Notes under the pieces: generated by a model
Databases searched by the model: none
Told to the model about the DNA's origin: nothing
The model's input: the letters and a program-made list of their open reading frames with translations, nothing else
In this document: piece by piece, positions 24,876 to 34,567 of the stretch
Layout of the letters: every line of letters begins with the position of its first letter
How positions within the stretch are numbered: the stretch's first letter is position 1
From: Alkalicoccus luteus
GTDB lineage: Bacteria > Bacillota > Bacilli > Bacillales > Salisediminibacteriaceae
NCBI GenBank assembly: GCA_052061695.1
Contig: JBPZEY010000011.1
Direction: 5' to 3' (one strand)
Length of the DNA: 64,000 nt
Made by a program: the position numbers and the translations under genes

Positions 24876-25870
24876 TGTAGTAGTTCTTCAGCGATCAGCC
24901 GATACGACTGCATCCGGTTTTCATGCGAGTGCAGGTTACTGATAATCATCAGCTCCTGCGCTTTCGTTCGTGCAGCAAGCTCCTGCAGCTGAGAAGCAGC
25001 TGACTTGGCGCTTCCGACAATCAGTCTGCGGCGATTTTCTTTCTGACGCTCCCCATCATATCCGGACCAGTCGTGGGCTTCTGCTTCTTCCGGATGCGGA
25101 ATTTCCGGAAGAGGCGCCCCTTTTTCTGCTGATAATACAGCTAAGTCTACGCTTTTTGCCAGCCTTTCCGCTTCTTTGTCAGTCGGTGCACACACAACGG
25201 AAGCAGCAGCCATGAAATAAGGCTCGTCCAACCACTCAGAGGATTGAAACTGATCCACATAAACAGCTGCCGCTCGATCGGTTTCCTCTTCATTAATGAA
25301 ATGCGCAAATGTAAATGGGAGTCCATGCGCGGCAGCAAGTGCTGCTCCCTTTTCTGAAGAGCCAAGAATCCAAACTGGAGGCGCTGTACGTACTGAGGGG
25401 CCTGCTTTCGCCTCGCCGTACACATATTTTTCTACAGGCCGGTCATGCAGCCAGTTTAAAAGATCCTCCAGCTGTTCTGGATACCTTGCTGCATTCCGCG
25501 GACGGCCTTCACTTAATGCCAGTGAAGCTCTAGGCATACCGCCGGGCGCCCTGCCAATCCCGGCATCAATTCTGCCCGGATACAGGGCTTCCAGCATATG
25601 AAACAGTTCAGCTGCACGATACGCACTGTAGTGAGGCAAAAGCAGCCCCCCTGTTCCAAGCCTGATGACGCTTGTTTGGGAGCCGATACGGCTCAGCAGT
25701 ATTTCCGGTGCGGTACAGGCTAACCCTGGACTATCGTGATGTTCTGCAGCCCAGTAGCGGTAATAGTCCAGCTTTTCGGCCATAGCTGCCAGTTCAATGG
25801 ACTGATGAAGAGAGATCCGGGCAGAGCCGCCGTACACTACAGGGGACTGATCAAGCACACTGAGTCGCAT
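24869..25870 (-). CDS. LLM class flavin-dependent oxidoreductase (luciferase-like)
   Basis: Luciferase-like monooxygenase of 333 residues. The N-terminus MRLSVLDQSPVVYGGSARISL, the early RYWAAEHHDSPGLACTAPEILLSRI and the GTGGLLLPHYSAYRAAELFHMLEALYPGRIDAGIGRAPGG region are typical of the MsnO8-type single-component LLM group. The substrate is unknown. It starts 3 bp after the stop of the N-hydroxylase gene, so the two are cotranscribed. Relatives are widespread in Bacillaceae. Confidence 0.9.
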   Translation of the reverse strand: MRLSVLDQSPVVYGGSARISLHQSIELAAMAEKLDYYRYWAAEHHDSPGLACTAPEILLSRIGSQTSVIRLGTGGLLLPHYSAYRAAELFHMLEALYPGRIDAGIGRAPGGMPRASLALSEGRPRNAARYPEQLEDLLNWLHDRPVEKYVYGEAKAGPSVRTAPPVWILGSSEKGAALAAAHGLPFTFAHFINEEETDRAAAVYVDQFQSSEWLDEPYFMAAASVVCAPTDKEAERLAKSVDLAVLSAEKGAPLPEIPHPEEAEAHDWSGYDGERQKENRRRLIVGSAKSAASQLQELAARTKAQELMIISNLHSHENRMQSYRLIAEELLHQ

Positions 25871-25873
25871 TAG

Positions 25874-27208
25874 CTACTCTGCTCCTTTATCAACAGATTC
25901 TGGGGCACCGAACCGCTGAAACACATTCGATCCTGTTTCTTTATAAACGGTGCGGCCTGCAATGTCATTGATGATCGTTGCGTTACGATGAACAGCTAGT
26001 GCCAGATTGGTCGCGCCGGCACCATGCGAGTGAACGATATCAGTTAGCGTATAAAGCCTGCCGGTCCGCTCGTCAGGAAAGGATACGTCGAAACGCCGGT
26101 TGATTTTCAGCCATCCGTCCCCTTCCCTGTTCGCGTCCTTTGTGAGCACGTCAAGCCATTCCGGTACATCAGGCTTGTAGCCGGTTCCAAGAATCACCCT
26201 GTCGACGGTTACATCGAATGTTTCTTCCTGCTGATGCTGCCGAAGCGTAACGGTGTACGAGCTATCGCTGTTCGCTGTAATATTCTCCACTTCCGTATTC
26301 GCCTGGATGCAAGCTCCGCTTGAATATCCACCAGCTGTACGATGATAAAGAACATCGTAGATTTTATGCAAGGTGCTTTCTTCCACTCCATTTCGCAGCT
26401 GCGTCAGATTAGGCAGCTCTTCCAGTCTCCTCTCCAGCGGGAGTTGATGGAAATAGTTAATGTAATCTGGAGAGAATATTTCCTGACCGAGCTTACCTGA
26501 TTCCAGCTGAAAAAAACCGGATGATCTGGTAAACCAGTGCAGCTCAGGCCGGTCATCTTTTTGAAGCAGCTCAAGAAACACTTCGGCTGCACTTTGACCT
26601 GAGCCAGCTATCAGCACGCTGCCTGCTCCCGCAATACTGTCTTCCTGCATGACATATTGACTTGTATGCAGCACATCCTCGGGAGGATGGCCCTGCAGGG
26701 GCTCTGGTATGAGCGGCTTTGTTCCTGTACCAACTACGATATGATCAGCATAATACACCGTTTCTACTTTCGTCTCCTGATCGAGCACCTGCACGCAGTA
26801 GCACCCTTGATCATAGGTAACATCTGTTACACGTCTTCCAAAGAGACAGTTATGCAGTTGATCTGCGGTCCAGCGGGCGTAGTAGTTATATTCTCTCCGG
26901 GGGATATCGAAGCGGTTAAAAAAGAAAAAGGCGTGCAGCCGGCCTTGTGAAGATAAATAGTTCAAAAAAGAATACGGGCTCGTTGGATCTGCCATCGTTA
27001 CCAGATCGGCTAAAAACGGAACCTGCAGATCTGCTCCTTCGATCAACATACCGGGATGCCACTGAAATTCAGGCGATTCATCAAAGAAAAGAGAGGTAAC
27101 CCCCTCCGCTTTCGTTAACAGTGCGGCGAGCCCCAGATTAGCAGGTCCGATTCCAATTCCAATTACATGATAATTCGTCTTTTTTTGTGCCATGGGCTGA
27201 TTGGACAT
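25874..27208 (-). CDS. SidA/IucD/PvdA family L-lysine or L-ornithine N-hydroxylase
   Basis: NADPH- and FAD-dependent amino-acid N-hydroxylase, usually the first step of hydroxamate siderophore synthesis. In the 444 residues the FAD motif GIGIGPANLGLAAL lies at about 17-30, the substrate region is HPGMLIEGADLQVPFLADLVT, the NADPH motif is IAGSGQSAAEVFLEL, and the late ATGY-type motif is VILGTGYKPDVPEWL. The ATG at 27208 has GGAG seven bases upstream; the frame is open 90 codons further, but without homology or RBS. No other siderophore synthesis or transport gene is nearby, only the LLM oxidoreductase. Confidence 0.9.
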   Translation of the reverse strand: MSNQPMAQKKTNYHVIGIGIGPANLGLAALLTKAEGVTSLFFDESPEFQWHPGMLIEGADLQVPFLADLVTMADPTSPYSFLNYLSSQGRLHAFFFFNRFDIPRREYNYYARWTADQLHNCLFGRRVTDVTYDQGCYCVQVLDQETKVETVYYADHIVVGTGTKPLIPEPLQGHPPEDVLHTSQYVMQEDSIAGAGSVLIAGSGQSAAEVFLELLQKDDRPELHWFTRSSGFFQLESGKLGQEIFSPDYINYFHQLPLERRLEELPNLTQLRNGVEESTLHKIYDVLYHRTAGGYSSGACIQANTEVENITANSDSSYTVTLRQHQQEETFDVTVDRVILGTGYKPDVPEWLDVLTKDANREGDGWLKINRRFDVSFPDERTGRLYTLTDIVHSHGAGATNLALAVHRNATIINDIAGRTVYKETGSNVFQRFGAPESVDKGAE

Positions 27209-27301
27209 CCTTTCACTCCAGCATCGATCAATTAGATGGGACAGGCCCGCCTTATGAAAACGGGCACAAGCAGCACGATACTTTTTTGGAGGTGTTTTGT
27301 T

Positions 27302-28726
27302 ATGACCCAGCCGACTTTTGCCGTCTGGTTTCGAAATGATTTTCGTTTTCACGACCACCCTGCTCTGAAAGCTGCCTGGAATGCAGCAGAGGAGCACGAT
27401 GGCAACCTGATGTTTTTCTTTCATCTGCATCCGGATTTTCAGCATAACACAGATAGCAGCAATGATTACTTTTTTCAAACAGCAGCTTCGTTCAAATCAC
27501 AATGCGAGGAGGCGGGTCTGAAGCTTCATATTCTCTCAGGTACAGTAGAAGAAGCATTCAGCCTGCTGGCTGAACGGACTTCCTCCCTGCGCGAAATCTT
27601 TTATATCGAGGATTATACACCTTTTTCACACGAACGCGACAGCGAAGCCTTTCGCACCCTGGAAAAATCAGATATTCAGTTTACCAGCACGCCGGGAAGC
27701 TATATACACGAGCCGGACGAGATCGTTAAAAACGATGACACTCCTTACAAAGTATATACTCCCTTTTCACGCAAGTGGCTGCAGGAAGACAAACCGGCGG
27801 AAGCCGATGATAATCACGACCAGTTCCATAAGCGGTATCATCCGCATCAATCGCTTTCTGCTGACGGCGAAAAGGCCTTTGAGCAGGTTCTCTCTTCCTG
27901 CAGCCGTAAGTGGCAGGCGCTTGGCGAAGCGGCCGCACTCGACAGACTGGAGGATTTTATCGATGACCGTATAGCACACTATGACAAGGAACGAGACCGT
28001 CCCGCCGTTGCCGGCACGAGTCGGCTGTCCCCTTATATCCGCACCGGCGCCCTCTCTGTCAGACGTATTTACCATGCAGCGGCAGATAAAGGCGGACAGG
28101 GTGCGGAAACATTTATCAAAGAGCTTGCGTGGAGAGATTTTTACGCGATGATCATGTATCATTTCCCGGAGACGGCAGACCAGGAATTCCAGGAGAAGTT
28201 CCGTTCGCTCGAATGGGTGACCAGTAAAGAAAACCTGCAAGCCTGGCAGGAGGGTCGTACAGGGTTCCCGATTGTTGATGCCGGAATGCGCCAGTTGAAT
28301 GAAACCGGATGGATGCATAACAGGCTTCGCATGATCACCGCCTCCTTTTTAACAAAGGATTACCATATTGACTGGCGGGAAGGAGAAGCATATTTTGCTG
28401 ATAAGCTGATTGATCATGACCCGGCTTCAAACGTCGGGGGCTGGCAGTGGGCCGCTTCGACTGGCACCGATGCAGTACCGTATTTTCGTGTGTTCAGTCC
28501 GATCCGTCAGTCTGAACGGTTTGATCCGGATGGCTCTTTCATCAGACGTTATGTGACGGAGCTGGCGGATGTTCCTGATAAATGGATTCACGAACCTCAC
28601 AAGATGCCGGAGGAAGAACAACAACAAGCATCATGTACCATTGGGGAGGATTATCCCGAACCGACAGTCGATCATAAACTGGAACGAAAAAAAGCGATCG
28701 AGATGTATCAGGATAAGGGGGAGTAA
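27302..28726 (+). CDS. Deoxyribodipyrimidine photolyase (cryptochrome/photolyase family)
   Basis: Light-driven DNA repair flavoprotein, 474 residues. An N-terminal antenna domain (VWFRNDFRFHDHPAL at the start) is followed by the FAD domain with SRLSPYIRTGALSVR, KELAWRDFYAMIMYHFP, and GFPIVDAGMRQLNETGWMHNR. Further on are DPASNVGGWQWAASTGTDAVPYFRVFSP and the electron-transfer tryptophans. The pattern is class I CPD photolyase. GGAGG lies before ATG 27302; upstream in-frame codons lack an RBS. The acetyltransferase gene follows after 3 bp. Confidence 0.94.
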   Translation: MTQPTFAVWFRNDFRFHDHPALKAAWNAAEEHDGNLMFFFHLHPDFQHNTDSSNDYFFQTAASFKSQCEEAGLKLHILSGTVEEAFSLLAERTSSLREIFYIEDYTPFSHERDSEAFRTLEKSDIQFTSTPGSYIHEPDEIVKNDDTPYKVYTPFSRKWLQEDKPAEADDNHDQFHKRYHPHQSLSADGEKAFEQVLSSCSRKWQALGEAAALDRLEDFIDDRIAHYDKERDRPAVAGTSRLSPYIRTGALSVRRIYHAAADKGGQGAETFIKELAWRDFYAMIMYHFPETADQEFQEKFRSLEWVTSKENLQAWQEGRTGFPIVDAGMRQLNETGWMHNRLRMITASFLTKDYHIDWREGEAYFADKLIDHDPASNVGGWQWAASTGTDAVPYFRVFSPIRQSERFDPDGSFIRRYVTELADVPDKWIHEPHKMPEEEQQQASCTIGEDYPEPTVDHKLERKKAIEMYQDKGE

Positions 28727-28729
28727 AAA

Positions 28730-29923
28730 GTGGAGATCCGGCGGCTGAAGTCATCAGAAGCAGAGCATGCAGTAAAAATGTCAGAATTTGCATTTCAGTA
28801 CGAGCTGACCGAAGAACAGCGCAGAGCACGCCTGGCTGATATGAATCCTCAGGAAACGTGGGTGATTGAAGAAAACGGTGAGATGCTGTCAAAAGCAGCC
28901 GTCCTGCCGATGGACATTTACTTCTATGACATGAGCATCCCGGCAGGCGGAGTCTCCGGAGTTGCTACATGGCCGGAGGAGCGGCGCAAAGGACACGTCG
29001 GCAAGCTGCTTTACCATTCCCTTCAGCAAATGAGAAAAGAAGGCAGGCTCCTGTCTCTGCTGTATCCTTTTTCCATTCCGTTTTACCGCAGATTCGGCTG
29101 GGAACTATACGCCGATCAGGAAACGTGCGTGTTGAAACGGGAGCAGTTCCCGTTGTTTGAGCCCAGTGAAGGCAAAGTGAGCCGGATTACGCCGGATGCC
29201 CAGAAAATTGGTCCGGTGTATGATCGATGGGCCGCGAACATCAATGGTTCCGTCGTGAGGTCAGCTGAATGGTGGCGCAAGAATACATTTAAACGCAAGC
29301 CTGGAACCTGTGCGGTTTACACCCGTGGTGATGATATCTTCGGCTACATGATTTATGAAATGAAAGATAGAAAAATGACCGTACATGAAATAATTTGGCT
29401 CGATCCGGACGCGCGTCGCGGTCTTATGGGCTATATACGCAATCACGATTCCATGGCCGATACGGTATCGATTACCGGCAGAGCGCATGATATGATGCCG
29501 TTCCTGCTTCCGGATCCGAAGGTAGAGCGGAATGTAGCCTCTTATTTCATGGCGCGAATCGTATCGTGCGAGCCACTTTTGAGCCTGCTCCCGCTCGAGC
29601 TGAAAACAAATGAATCGGTCATGCTGCATGTGAGCGATGAATTTTGCCCTTGGAATGATGGAACGTATATTTTATCTGCAGATTCCGGTCCCCCGTCCCG
29701 TGTCCGGTTTTTCCCTCCGCGAAATGAAGAAGACCGATCGCTGCGGCAACTTTCCAAAAAGGGGATCAAACTTGATATTAATATGCTGTCTGCTATCATT
29801 ATGGGAGCACAAAAGCCGGTTCGTCTTTGGGAAGAAGGCATGATTGAAGGAGAAGAGGATATGGTACGGCTCCTGCAGCGGGCTCTGCCGGACTATCCTC
29901 CGTTCATTTACGATTTTTTCTGA
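28730..29923 (+). CDS. GNAT family N-acetyltransferase, Eis-like
   Basis: A 397-residue protein with the Eis-type layout: an N-terminal GNAT domain (GVSGVATWPEERRKGHVGKLL is the acetyl-CoA loop at about 75-95), a second degenerate GNAT domain and an SCP2-like C-terminal domain. The block LLYPFSIPFYRRFGWELYAD is characteristic. The physiological acceptor is unknown; Eis proteins acetylate amines, including some aminoglycosides. Start codon GTG at 28730 with GGGGGAG upstream; it is cotranscribed with the photolyase. Confidence 0.87.
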   Translation: MEIRRLKSSEAEHAVKMSEFAFQYELTEEQRRARLADMNPQETWVIEENGEMLSKAAVLPMDIYFYDMSIPAGGVSGVATWPEERRKGHVGKLLYHSLQQMRKEGRLLSLLYPFSIPFYRRFGWELYADQETCVLKREQFPLFEPSEGKVSRITPDAQKIGPVYDRWAANINGSVVRSAEWWRKNTFKRKPGTCAVYTRGDDIFGYMIYEMKDRKMTVHEIIWLDPDARRGLMGYIRNHDSMADTVSITGRAHDMMPFLLPDPKVERNVASYFMARIVSCEPLLSLLPLELKTNESVMLHVSDEFCPWNDGTYILSADSGPPSRVRFFPPRNEEDRSLRQLSKKGIKLDINMLSAIIMGAQKPVRLWEEGMIEGEEDMVRLLQRALPDYPPFIYDFF

Positions 29924-29959
29924 GCCGGCCGTGCTCGATGAACAAAGCAGGAGGATAGA

Positions 29960-30241
29960 ATGATGCATCCATTAAAAACATTTTTTGAAAAGCTGTACGG
30001 ACAGGTTCCAAACGACAGTTCGTTAAGGCTCTATTACTGGGTTACCGCCGTTATTTTCTTTATACCGGCAGCACTGTCACCTGTGTTCCTGGTCGCTTAT
30101 TATGTACAGTTCGGCTTAGGGTATGTCCTGACGTACGGACTGCTGATGCTTGCTGCTGTCTGGATCTTCATGCCGCTTTTTTTCAGACTGATCATGAAGA
30201 TGAATCGATTTTTGTTTAATGAGAAAGACCGAAAACAATAA
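29960..30241 (+). CDS. Small two-helix membrane protein of unknown function
   Basis: A 93-residue protein with two strongly hydrophobic segments (about 30-50 and 55-78) and a basic C-terminus (KMNRFLFNEKDRKQ). AGCAGGAGG lies before the ATG pair at 29960. It is collinear with the Eis-like gene, with a 36-bp gap and a terminator after it, so it is probably the last gene of the photolyase unit. No family recognised. Confidence 0.68.
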   Translation: MMHPLKTFFEKLYGQVPNDSSLRLYYWVTAVIFFIPAALSPVFLVAYYVQFGLGYVLTYGLLMLAAVWIFMPLFFRLIMKMNRFLFNEKDRKQ

Positions 30242-30250
30242 GATGAACGA

Positions 30251-30288
30251 AAAGGGATCCGGCTTTGATAATAAAGCCGGATCCCTTT
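30251..30288. terminator. Bidirectional terminator
   Basis: AAAGGGATCCGGCTTT, loop gataat, AAAGCCGGATCCCTTT, between the small membrane protein gene and the convergent aldehyde dehydrogenase. Confidence 0.92.
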
Positions 30289-30350
30289 CGTACCCAAACG
30301 GCAAGATAGGCCGTATGAAGGTTGGTTTGACATCTTTGAAGCTGCAGCCG

Positions 30351-31724
30351 TTATTCCCACATTTTTTTCAGCGTATTTAACGTTTTCTGCGAAGGATTAT
30401 AACGGATCGGCAGATCAAACTTCGTCGTTTGCTTTAGAATACTTTTTCGATGTGTAAATGTATCAAAGCTGTCTTTCCCGTGATAGGCTCCATGACCGCT
30501 CTCTCCTACCCCGCCAAACGGAAGATACGGCGTGCTGATATGCATAATAGTATCGTTGATGCAGCCTCCTCCAAAAGACAGGTTGCTGATAATCATCTGC
30601 TCAGTGTCCTTATTTTCGGTGAACAGATACAGGGCAAGCGGATTAGGCCTCTCCCGCACAAAATCCAGCACTTCATGCTCATACTGATACGAAACGATCG
30701 GCAAAATCGGCCCAAATATTTCATCTTCCATAACTGGATCATCCAGCTGGACGTCCATCATAATCGTCGGCTCTACCTTTCGGCTGTCCCGATCAAAAGC
30801 GCCGCCGTATAATATTTTCTCCTTATCAAGAAGCTCTGCCAGTCTGTCCACATGCTCTTCCGATATGATTCTTGGATAGCTTCGTTTCCCCCGTACCTCC
30901 GGACCGAAGAACCGTTTCGTGTACTGCACCACAAGCTTCAAAAACTTTCGGCGCGATGATTCATGAATCAGTACGTAATCCGGAGCAACGCACGTTTGAC
31001 CAGCATTTAAGAACTTTCCCCATACGATCCGTTTCGCTGCAAGCTTCAGGTTGGCATCCTCTGTTACAATAGCGGGGTTTTTACCGCCAAGCTCCAATGT
31101 AACAGGAATCAGCCGCTCTGCTGCTTTAGCCATCACTTTTTTCCCTGTATGCTTAGAGCCCGTAAAGAAGATATAGTCCAGCTTTTGATCCAGAAGAGCT
31201 TTCGAAACTTCCGCATCCCCTTCTACAACGGCGATATATTCTTCCGCAAAGGTAGCCGTAACAATATCCCGAATGACCATGCTCGTATTGGGCGTCATTT
31301 CAGACGGTTTAACAATTGCCGTGTTGCCAGCGGCAATCGCTCCGATCAGCGGCGTCATCGCAAGCTGGAAGGGATAGTTCCAAGGGCTGATGATCAGTGC
31401 GACCCCGTAAGGATCTTTATAGACATAGCTTTTGCTGCCAACATGGGAAATGGGTGCTTTCTGCTTTTGAGGAGAAGCCCAGTAATCCATGTTTTTGTAC
31501 ATATCCTTAAGTTCACTGTAAAAGAATCCGATCTCTGTTAAATATGCTTCGAATTCTCCTTTATTCAAATCCTTTTTCAGCGCCTCCACGATTTGGGATT
31601 CCCGCTTTTGAACAGCCTCCTTCAGAAGCTGGAGCTGCCGTTTACGAAACGCTATCCCCCGCGTATGCCCGCCGTAAAAGTACTCTTTTTGTTTACTGAC
31701 AAGTGCCTGCATCATTTCCTGCAT
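30351..31724 (-). CDS. Aldehyde dehydrogenase (AldX/YwdH-like, class 3 type)
   Basis: NAD(P)-dependent aldehyde dehydrogenase, 457 residues, the short class 3 length. Motifs: GVALIISPWNYPFQLAMTPL (cofactor fold), AAGNTAIVKPSE, FFTGSKHTGK, ELGGKNPAIV with the general base Glu, and NAGQTCVAPDY with the catalytic Cys. EIFGPILPI and the C-terminal PFGGVGESGHGAYHGKDSFDTFTH follow. Likely oxidises fatty or medium-chain aldehydes. Starts at ATG 31724. Confidence 0.93.
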   Translation of the reverse strand: MQEMMQALVSKQKEYFYGGHTRGIAFRKRQLQLLKEAVQKRESQIVEALKKDLNKGEFEAYLTEIGFFYSELKDMYKNMDYWASPQKQKAPISHVGSKSYVYKDPYGVALIISPWNYPFQLAMTPLIGAIAAGNTAIVKPSEMTPNTSMVIRDIVTATFAEEYIAVVEGDAEVSKALLDQKLDYIFFTGSKHTGKKVMAKAAERLIPVTLELGGKNPAIVTEDANLKLAAKRIVWGKFLNAGQTCVAPDYVLIHESSRRKFLKLVVQYTKRFFGPEVRGKRSYPRIISEEHVDRLAELLDKEKILYGGAFDRDSRKVEPTIMMDVQLDDPVMEDEIFGPILPIVSYQYEHEVLDFVRERPNPLALYLFTENKDTEQMIISNLSFGGGCINDTIMHISTPYLPFGGVGESGHGAYHGKDSFDTFTHRKSILKQTTKFDLPIRYNPSQKTLNTLKKMWE

Positions 31725-31819
31725 TCTATATCACGTCCTCATTCAGCATTCCTGCCTGATTAGTCGTCGTTCGCTCCGATAGCGTCACACTCCAGGTTCT
31801 CTATGGACCTGTTCCACGT

Positions 31820-33184
31820 TCAATTGCTCTGCAAACGTGCCTGTCGAAAACGCTGCCTGACGATCTTAAGGCGGTAAGCCAGCATCGCCGCACAGACAGT
31901 CAGTCCGATAATTAAGCCGATCCAATACCCAAACGGACCGAGCGGCGTCCATACTGCTGCCGCATGTCCTGACGGCAGGCCGATAAGCCAAAATGCTGCC
32001 AGCGCCATAAGAAACGGGATATTAACGTCTTTATAGCCTCGGAGCACTCCTTGGATTGGTGTATTTACCGCATCCGACATTTGAAAGAACACGGCGTACA
32101 GCAAAAAGAGGGTGATCAGCTCTGCCAGCTCCGGATCCTGCGTATATATAAATGCTGCCGGCTCCCTTAGCAGATAAATAATCACCGACGCAGCCACTCC
32201 CATAACAGCTGCTCCTATAATACCGATTTTCGTATATGAATCCGCATCGTGAAGGCGTTCTGCCCCGGCTTCATAACCTACGGCTATCGTCAGGGCAAAA
32301 GCAAAGCTCAGCGGAATCATGTACAGCAGACTGGCAAAGTTCACTGCTGCCTGATGAGCAGCGATTACCTCTGTCGAATATTGGCTCATAAGGAGGGTTA
32401 CTGCTGAAAAAATGCTTGTCTCAAAAAAAATCGTTAACCCGATTGGCATTCCAAGCAGCAGGAGCTCCTTCCATGCTTTTGTGGATATACCGCTCCATCC
32501 CCTGTAAATGCCAAATCCGGAAAACGGGCGCACGCGGGCTGTCGTATAGAAAGTAACCGAAAAAATAAACCAATACGTAATCGCCGACGCATAACCGGCT
32601 CCAATCCCGCCAAGTTCCGGAAAGCCGAATGCCCCAAAAATCAGCACATAGTTGAAGAATGTATTCACCGGCAGAGCCAGCAGCGTGATAACCATTGTTG
32701 TGCGGGTCTGTCCAAGTGAATCAATAAAACCTCTCAGCGCATTGTACAAAAACAGCGGCAGCATACCTGCGGCCAGTCCGATTAAATAGTGCTTTGCTAT
32801 GTAGGCTGCTTCCGGCTCCAAATCCATAAGTGCAAGCACCGGGTCGAGCAAAAAGAAGCCCAGTACGGCAACTGCTGCCGTTAATCCAGCCGCAAGCCAC
32901 ATGCCCTGCTGCACATAAAATGCAGTCTTTTCACTCTTTCCCGCCCCTGCATTCTGAGCGAGAATAGGCGTCAGCGCCATTAATATTCCCGATACTCCCG
33001 TCAAGATCGGGATCCACAACGAGCTCCCCACCGCTACGCCAGCAAGATCCACGGCTCCGGCATGTCCGGACATGGCGGTATCGATAAAATTCATCATGTA
33101 CAACCCGACCTGTGTGACTAGGATCGGCCACATGACAGCAGCCAGCAGGGCCAGCTTTTCTTTTCCTGAATAAGTCTCACGCAT
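31820..33184 (-). CDS. MATE family efflux transporter (NorM-like)
   Basis: A 454-residue membrane protein with 12 helices. The opening LAAVMWPILVTQVGLYMMNFIDTAMSGHAGAVDLAGVAVGSSLW is the classic NorM/MATE N-terminus, and the second half repeats it with GMPIGLTIFFETSIFSAVTLL. It is distinct from the MATE protein at 10815-12164, belonging to a different MATE subgroup. The substrate is unknown. It lies 77 bp downstream of a TPR-type regulator on the same strand, which may control it. Confidence 0.92.
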   Translation of the reverse strand: MRETYSGKEKLALLAAVMWPILVTQVGLYMMNFIDTAMSGHAGAVDLAGVAVGSSLWIPILTGVSGILMALTPILAQNAGAGKSEKTAFYVQQGMWLAAGLTAAVAVLGFFLLDPVLALMDLEPEAAYIAKHYLIGLAAGMLPLFLYNALRGFIDSLGQTRTTMVITLLALPVNTFFNYVLIFGAFGFPELGGIGAGYASAITYWFIFSVTFYTTARVRPFSGFGIYRGWSGISTKAWKELLLLGMPIGLTIFFETSIFSAVTLLMSQYSTEVIAAHQAAVNFASLLYMIPLSFAFALTIAVGYEAGAERLHDADSYTKIGIIGAAVMGVAASVIIYLLREPAAFIYTQDPELAELITLFLLYAVFFQMSDAVNTPIQGVLRGYKDVNIPFLMALAAFWLIGLPSGHAAAVWTPLGPFGYWIGLIIGLTVCAAMLAYRLKIVRQRFRQARLQSN

Positions 33185-33261
33185 TCATGACATGTCCTCT
33201 CCTGCTCAATAACGGATTAATCATATCATAATTCCGAATGAGGCTGGGAAAGTCTGCTCCT

Positions 33262-34497
33262 TTATGACGAAGGTAAAAGCCTGTTTCCAGCTTTTGTCCG
33301 CCAGTAAAGTCCGCCCTTCACATCCTGCTTGGACAACGCGTGTTCAGCCAGCCAATTATAAAAGTACCGACAGTGCCTCCACTGTACGCGCGTTTCAAAG
33401 TAAGGCAGGATCTGCAGCACGATCTCTTTCGTCTCGTCCATGCTTTGGCTGCAGCAGCTGGAGAGAAATGTAAACAGATGCTTCCAGCCTGTATCGCGGG
33501 AGGAAAGCGGATGGTTGGATTCGAATTCCGCGATGGTTGTCTGTGCATGCGCTGTCCAGGTTCGTGCATCCTCGTACATACCCATCTCCATAAAGACGTG
33601 GACGAGTTCATAAATGACTTCCAGCCGGTCCATCCCATCACGGGAGCGATAGCTTTTCTGCAGCATCGAAGCCGCCTCGGCAGACTGCCCACGCTGTCTG
33701 TAATACTTCCCCCGCATCAGCGAGGTCCGCTCGCCGCTCTCACCGGTGATATTTTGCTGAAGGAGCAGTAGATCGCGCTCCGCTTCCTCTTTCAACCCTG
33801 CATATAAAAGTGCCTCCGCTCCTGCCTCCATCGCTTTCGTACAGCTTTTCACATCGCCTGTCTCAGCAGCGAGCCTTACACATGCAGCAGCATGAAAATA
33901 AGCACTCTCTTCATTCTCAGACTCCAGCATCGTCAGCGCTGCATACAGGTGCAGATCGATCATTTCGTCGACGGCCGGCTGCGTTTCTGCTGCTGCACAA
34001 TACGCTTGGAGCAGACTGCGGGAGGCATGCTCAGGCCATCCTTCAGCATAATATAAAACGCCTCTTGCTTTATGAAGCAGAAATCGGACCCTGCTGTCTG
34101 AGGGATGTTCACACTCTGCCTGGTTGTACAGCTTCCAGGCCGCGTCAGCTGCATAAGGCTTTTTCAAAAGCTCACGCAGTTTCAACACGAAAAGTAGTGC
34201 TGTTTCCTCTCTCCCATCGGCCTGACTGGCAGAGGGGGTAGTAGACGGCTCCTCTTCAGATAAAAGCGTGGTGTGGAGCAAAAGCCATTCAGCTAAATTG
34301 CTGTTCGAATACTTGGTGCTTGTTCCTTCGGTTAGCTGAAGCCGTTCCCCAAGGGCAGCTGCCAGATTTTCTTCAGGAATGACTCTGCCATTCTCGATTT
34401 TACTGTAGTACGAAACGGAGCATAGGCCGTGACAGACATCCGCCTGTTTCATCTGAAGCTTCTTTCGCTGTGATTTCAGTTGTCTCCACACGGTCAT
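33262..34497 (-). CDS. HTH-TPR transcriptional regulator (RRNPP-like architecture)
   Basis: A 411-residue protein with an XRE-type helix-turn-helix at the N-terminus (LKSQRKKLQMKQADVCHGLCSVSYYSKIENGRVIPEENLAAAL, about 7-49). A long helical array of TPR-like repeats follows to the C-terminus. The layout is that of RRNPP regulators such as PlcR, NprR and Rgg, many of which bind short peptides, but no adjacent peptide gene could be found. It is cotranscribed with or reads toward the MATE gene. A good minus-strand promoter lies upstream at 34539-34567. Confidence 0.8.
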   Translation of the reverse strand: MTVWRQLKSQRKKLQMKQADVCHGLCSVSYYSKIENGRVIPEENLAAALGERLQLTEGTSTKYSNSNLAEWLLLHTTLLSEEEPSTTPSASQADGREETALLFVLKLRELLKKPYAADAAWKLYNQAECEHPSDSRVRFLLHKARGVLYYAEGWPEHASRSLLQAYCAAAETQPAVDEMIDLHLYAALTMLESENEESAYFHAAACVRLAAETGDVKSCTKAMEAGAEALLYAGLKEEAERDLLLLQQNITGESGERTSLMRGKYYRQRGQSAEAASMLQKSYRSRDGMDRLEVIYELVHVFMEMGMYEDARTWTAHAQTTIAEFESNHPLSSRDTGWKHLFTFLSSCCSQSMDETKEIVLQILPYFETRVQWRHCRYFYNWLAEHALSKQDVKGGLYWRTKAGNRLLPSS

Positions 34498-34538
34498 CAG
34501 TCCTTAACAAAACCTTTTAATGGTAATTATTTAATTTC

Positions 34539-34567
34539 ATTATACCCCACTCCATCTATCTTTTACA
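34539..34567 (-). promoter_or_regulatory. Sigma-A promoter of the HTH-TPR regulator
   Basis: On the minus strand TGTAAA (34567-34562), 17 bp spacer, TATAAT (34544-34539), about 40 bp ahead of the start codon. Confidence 0.68.
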
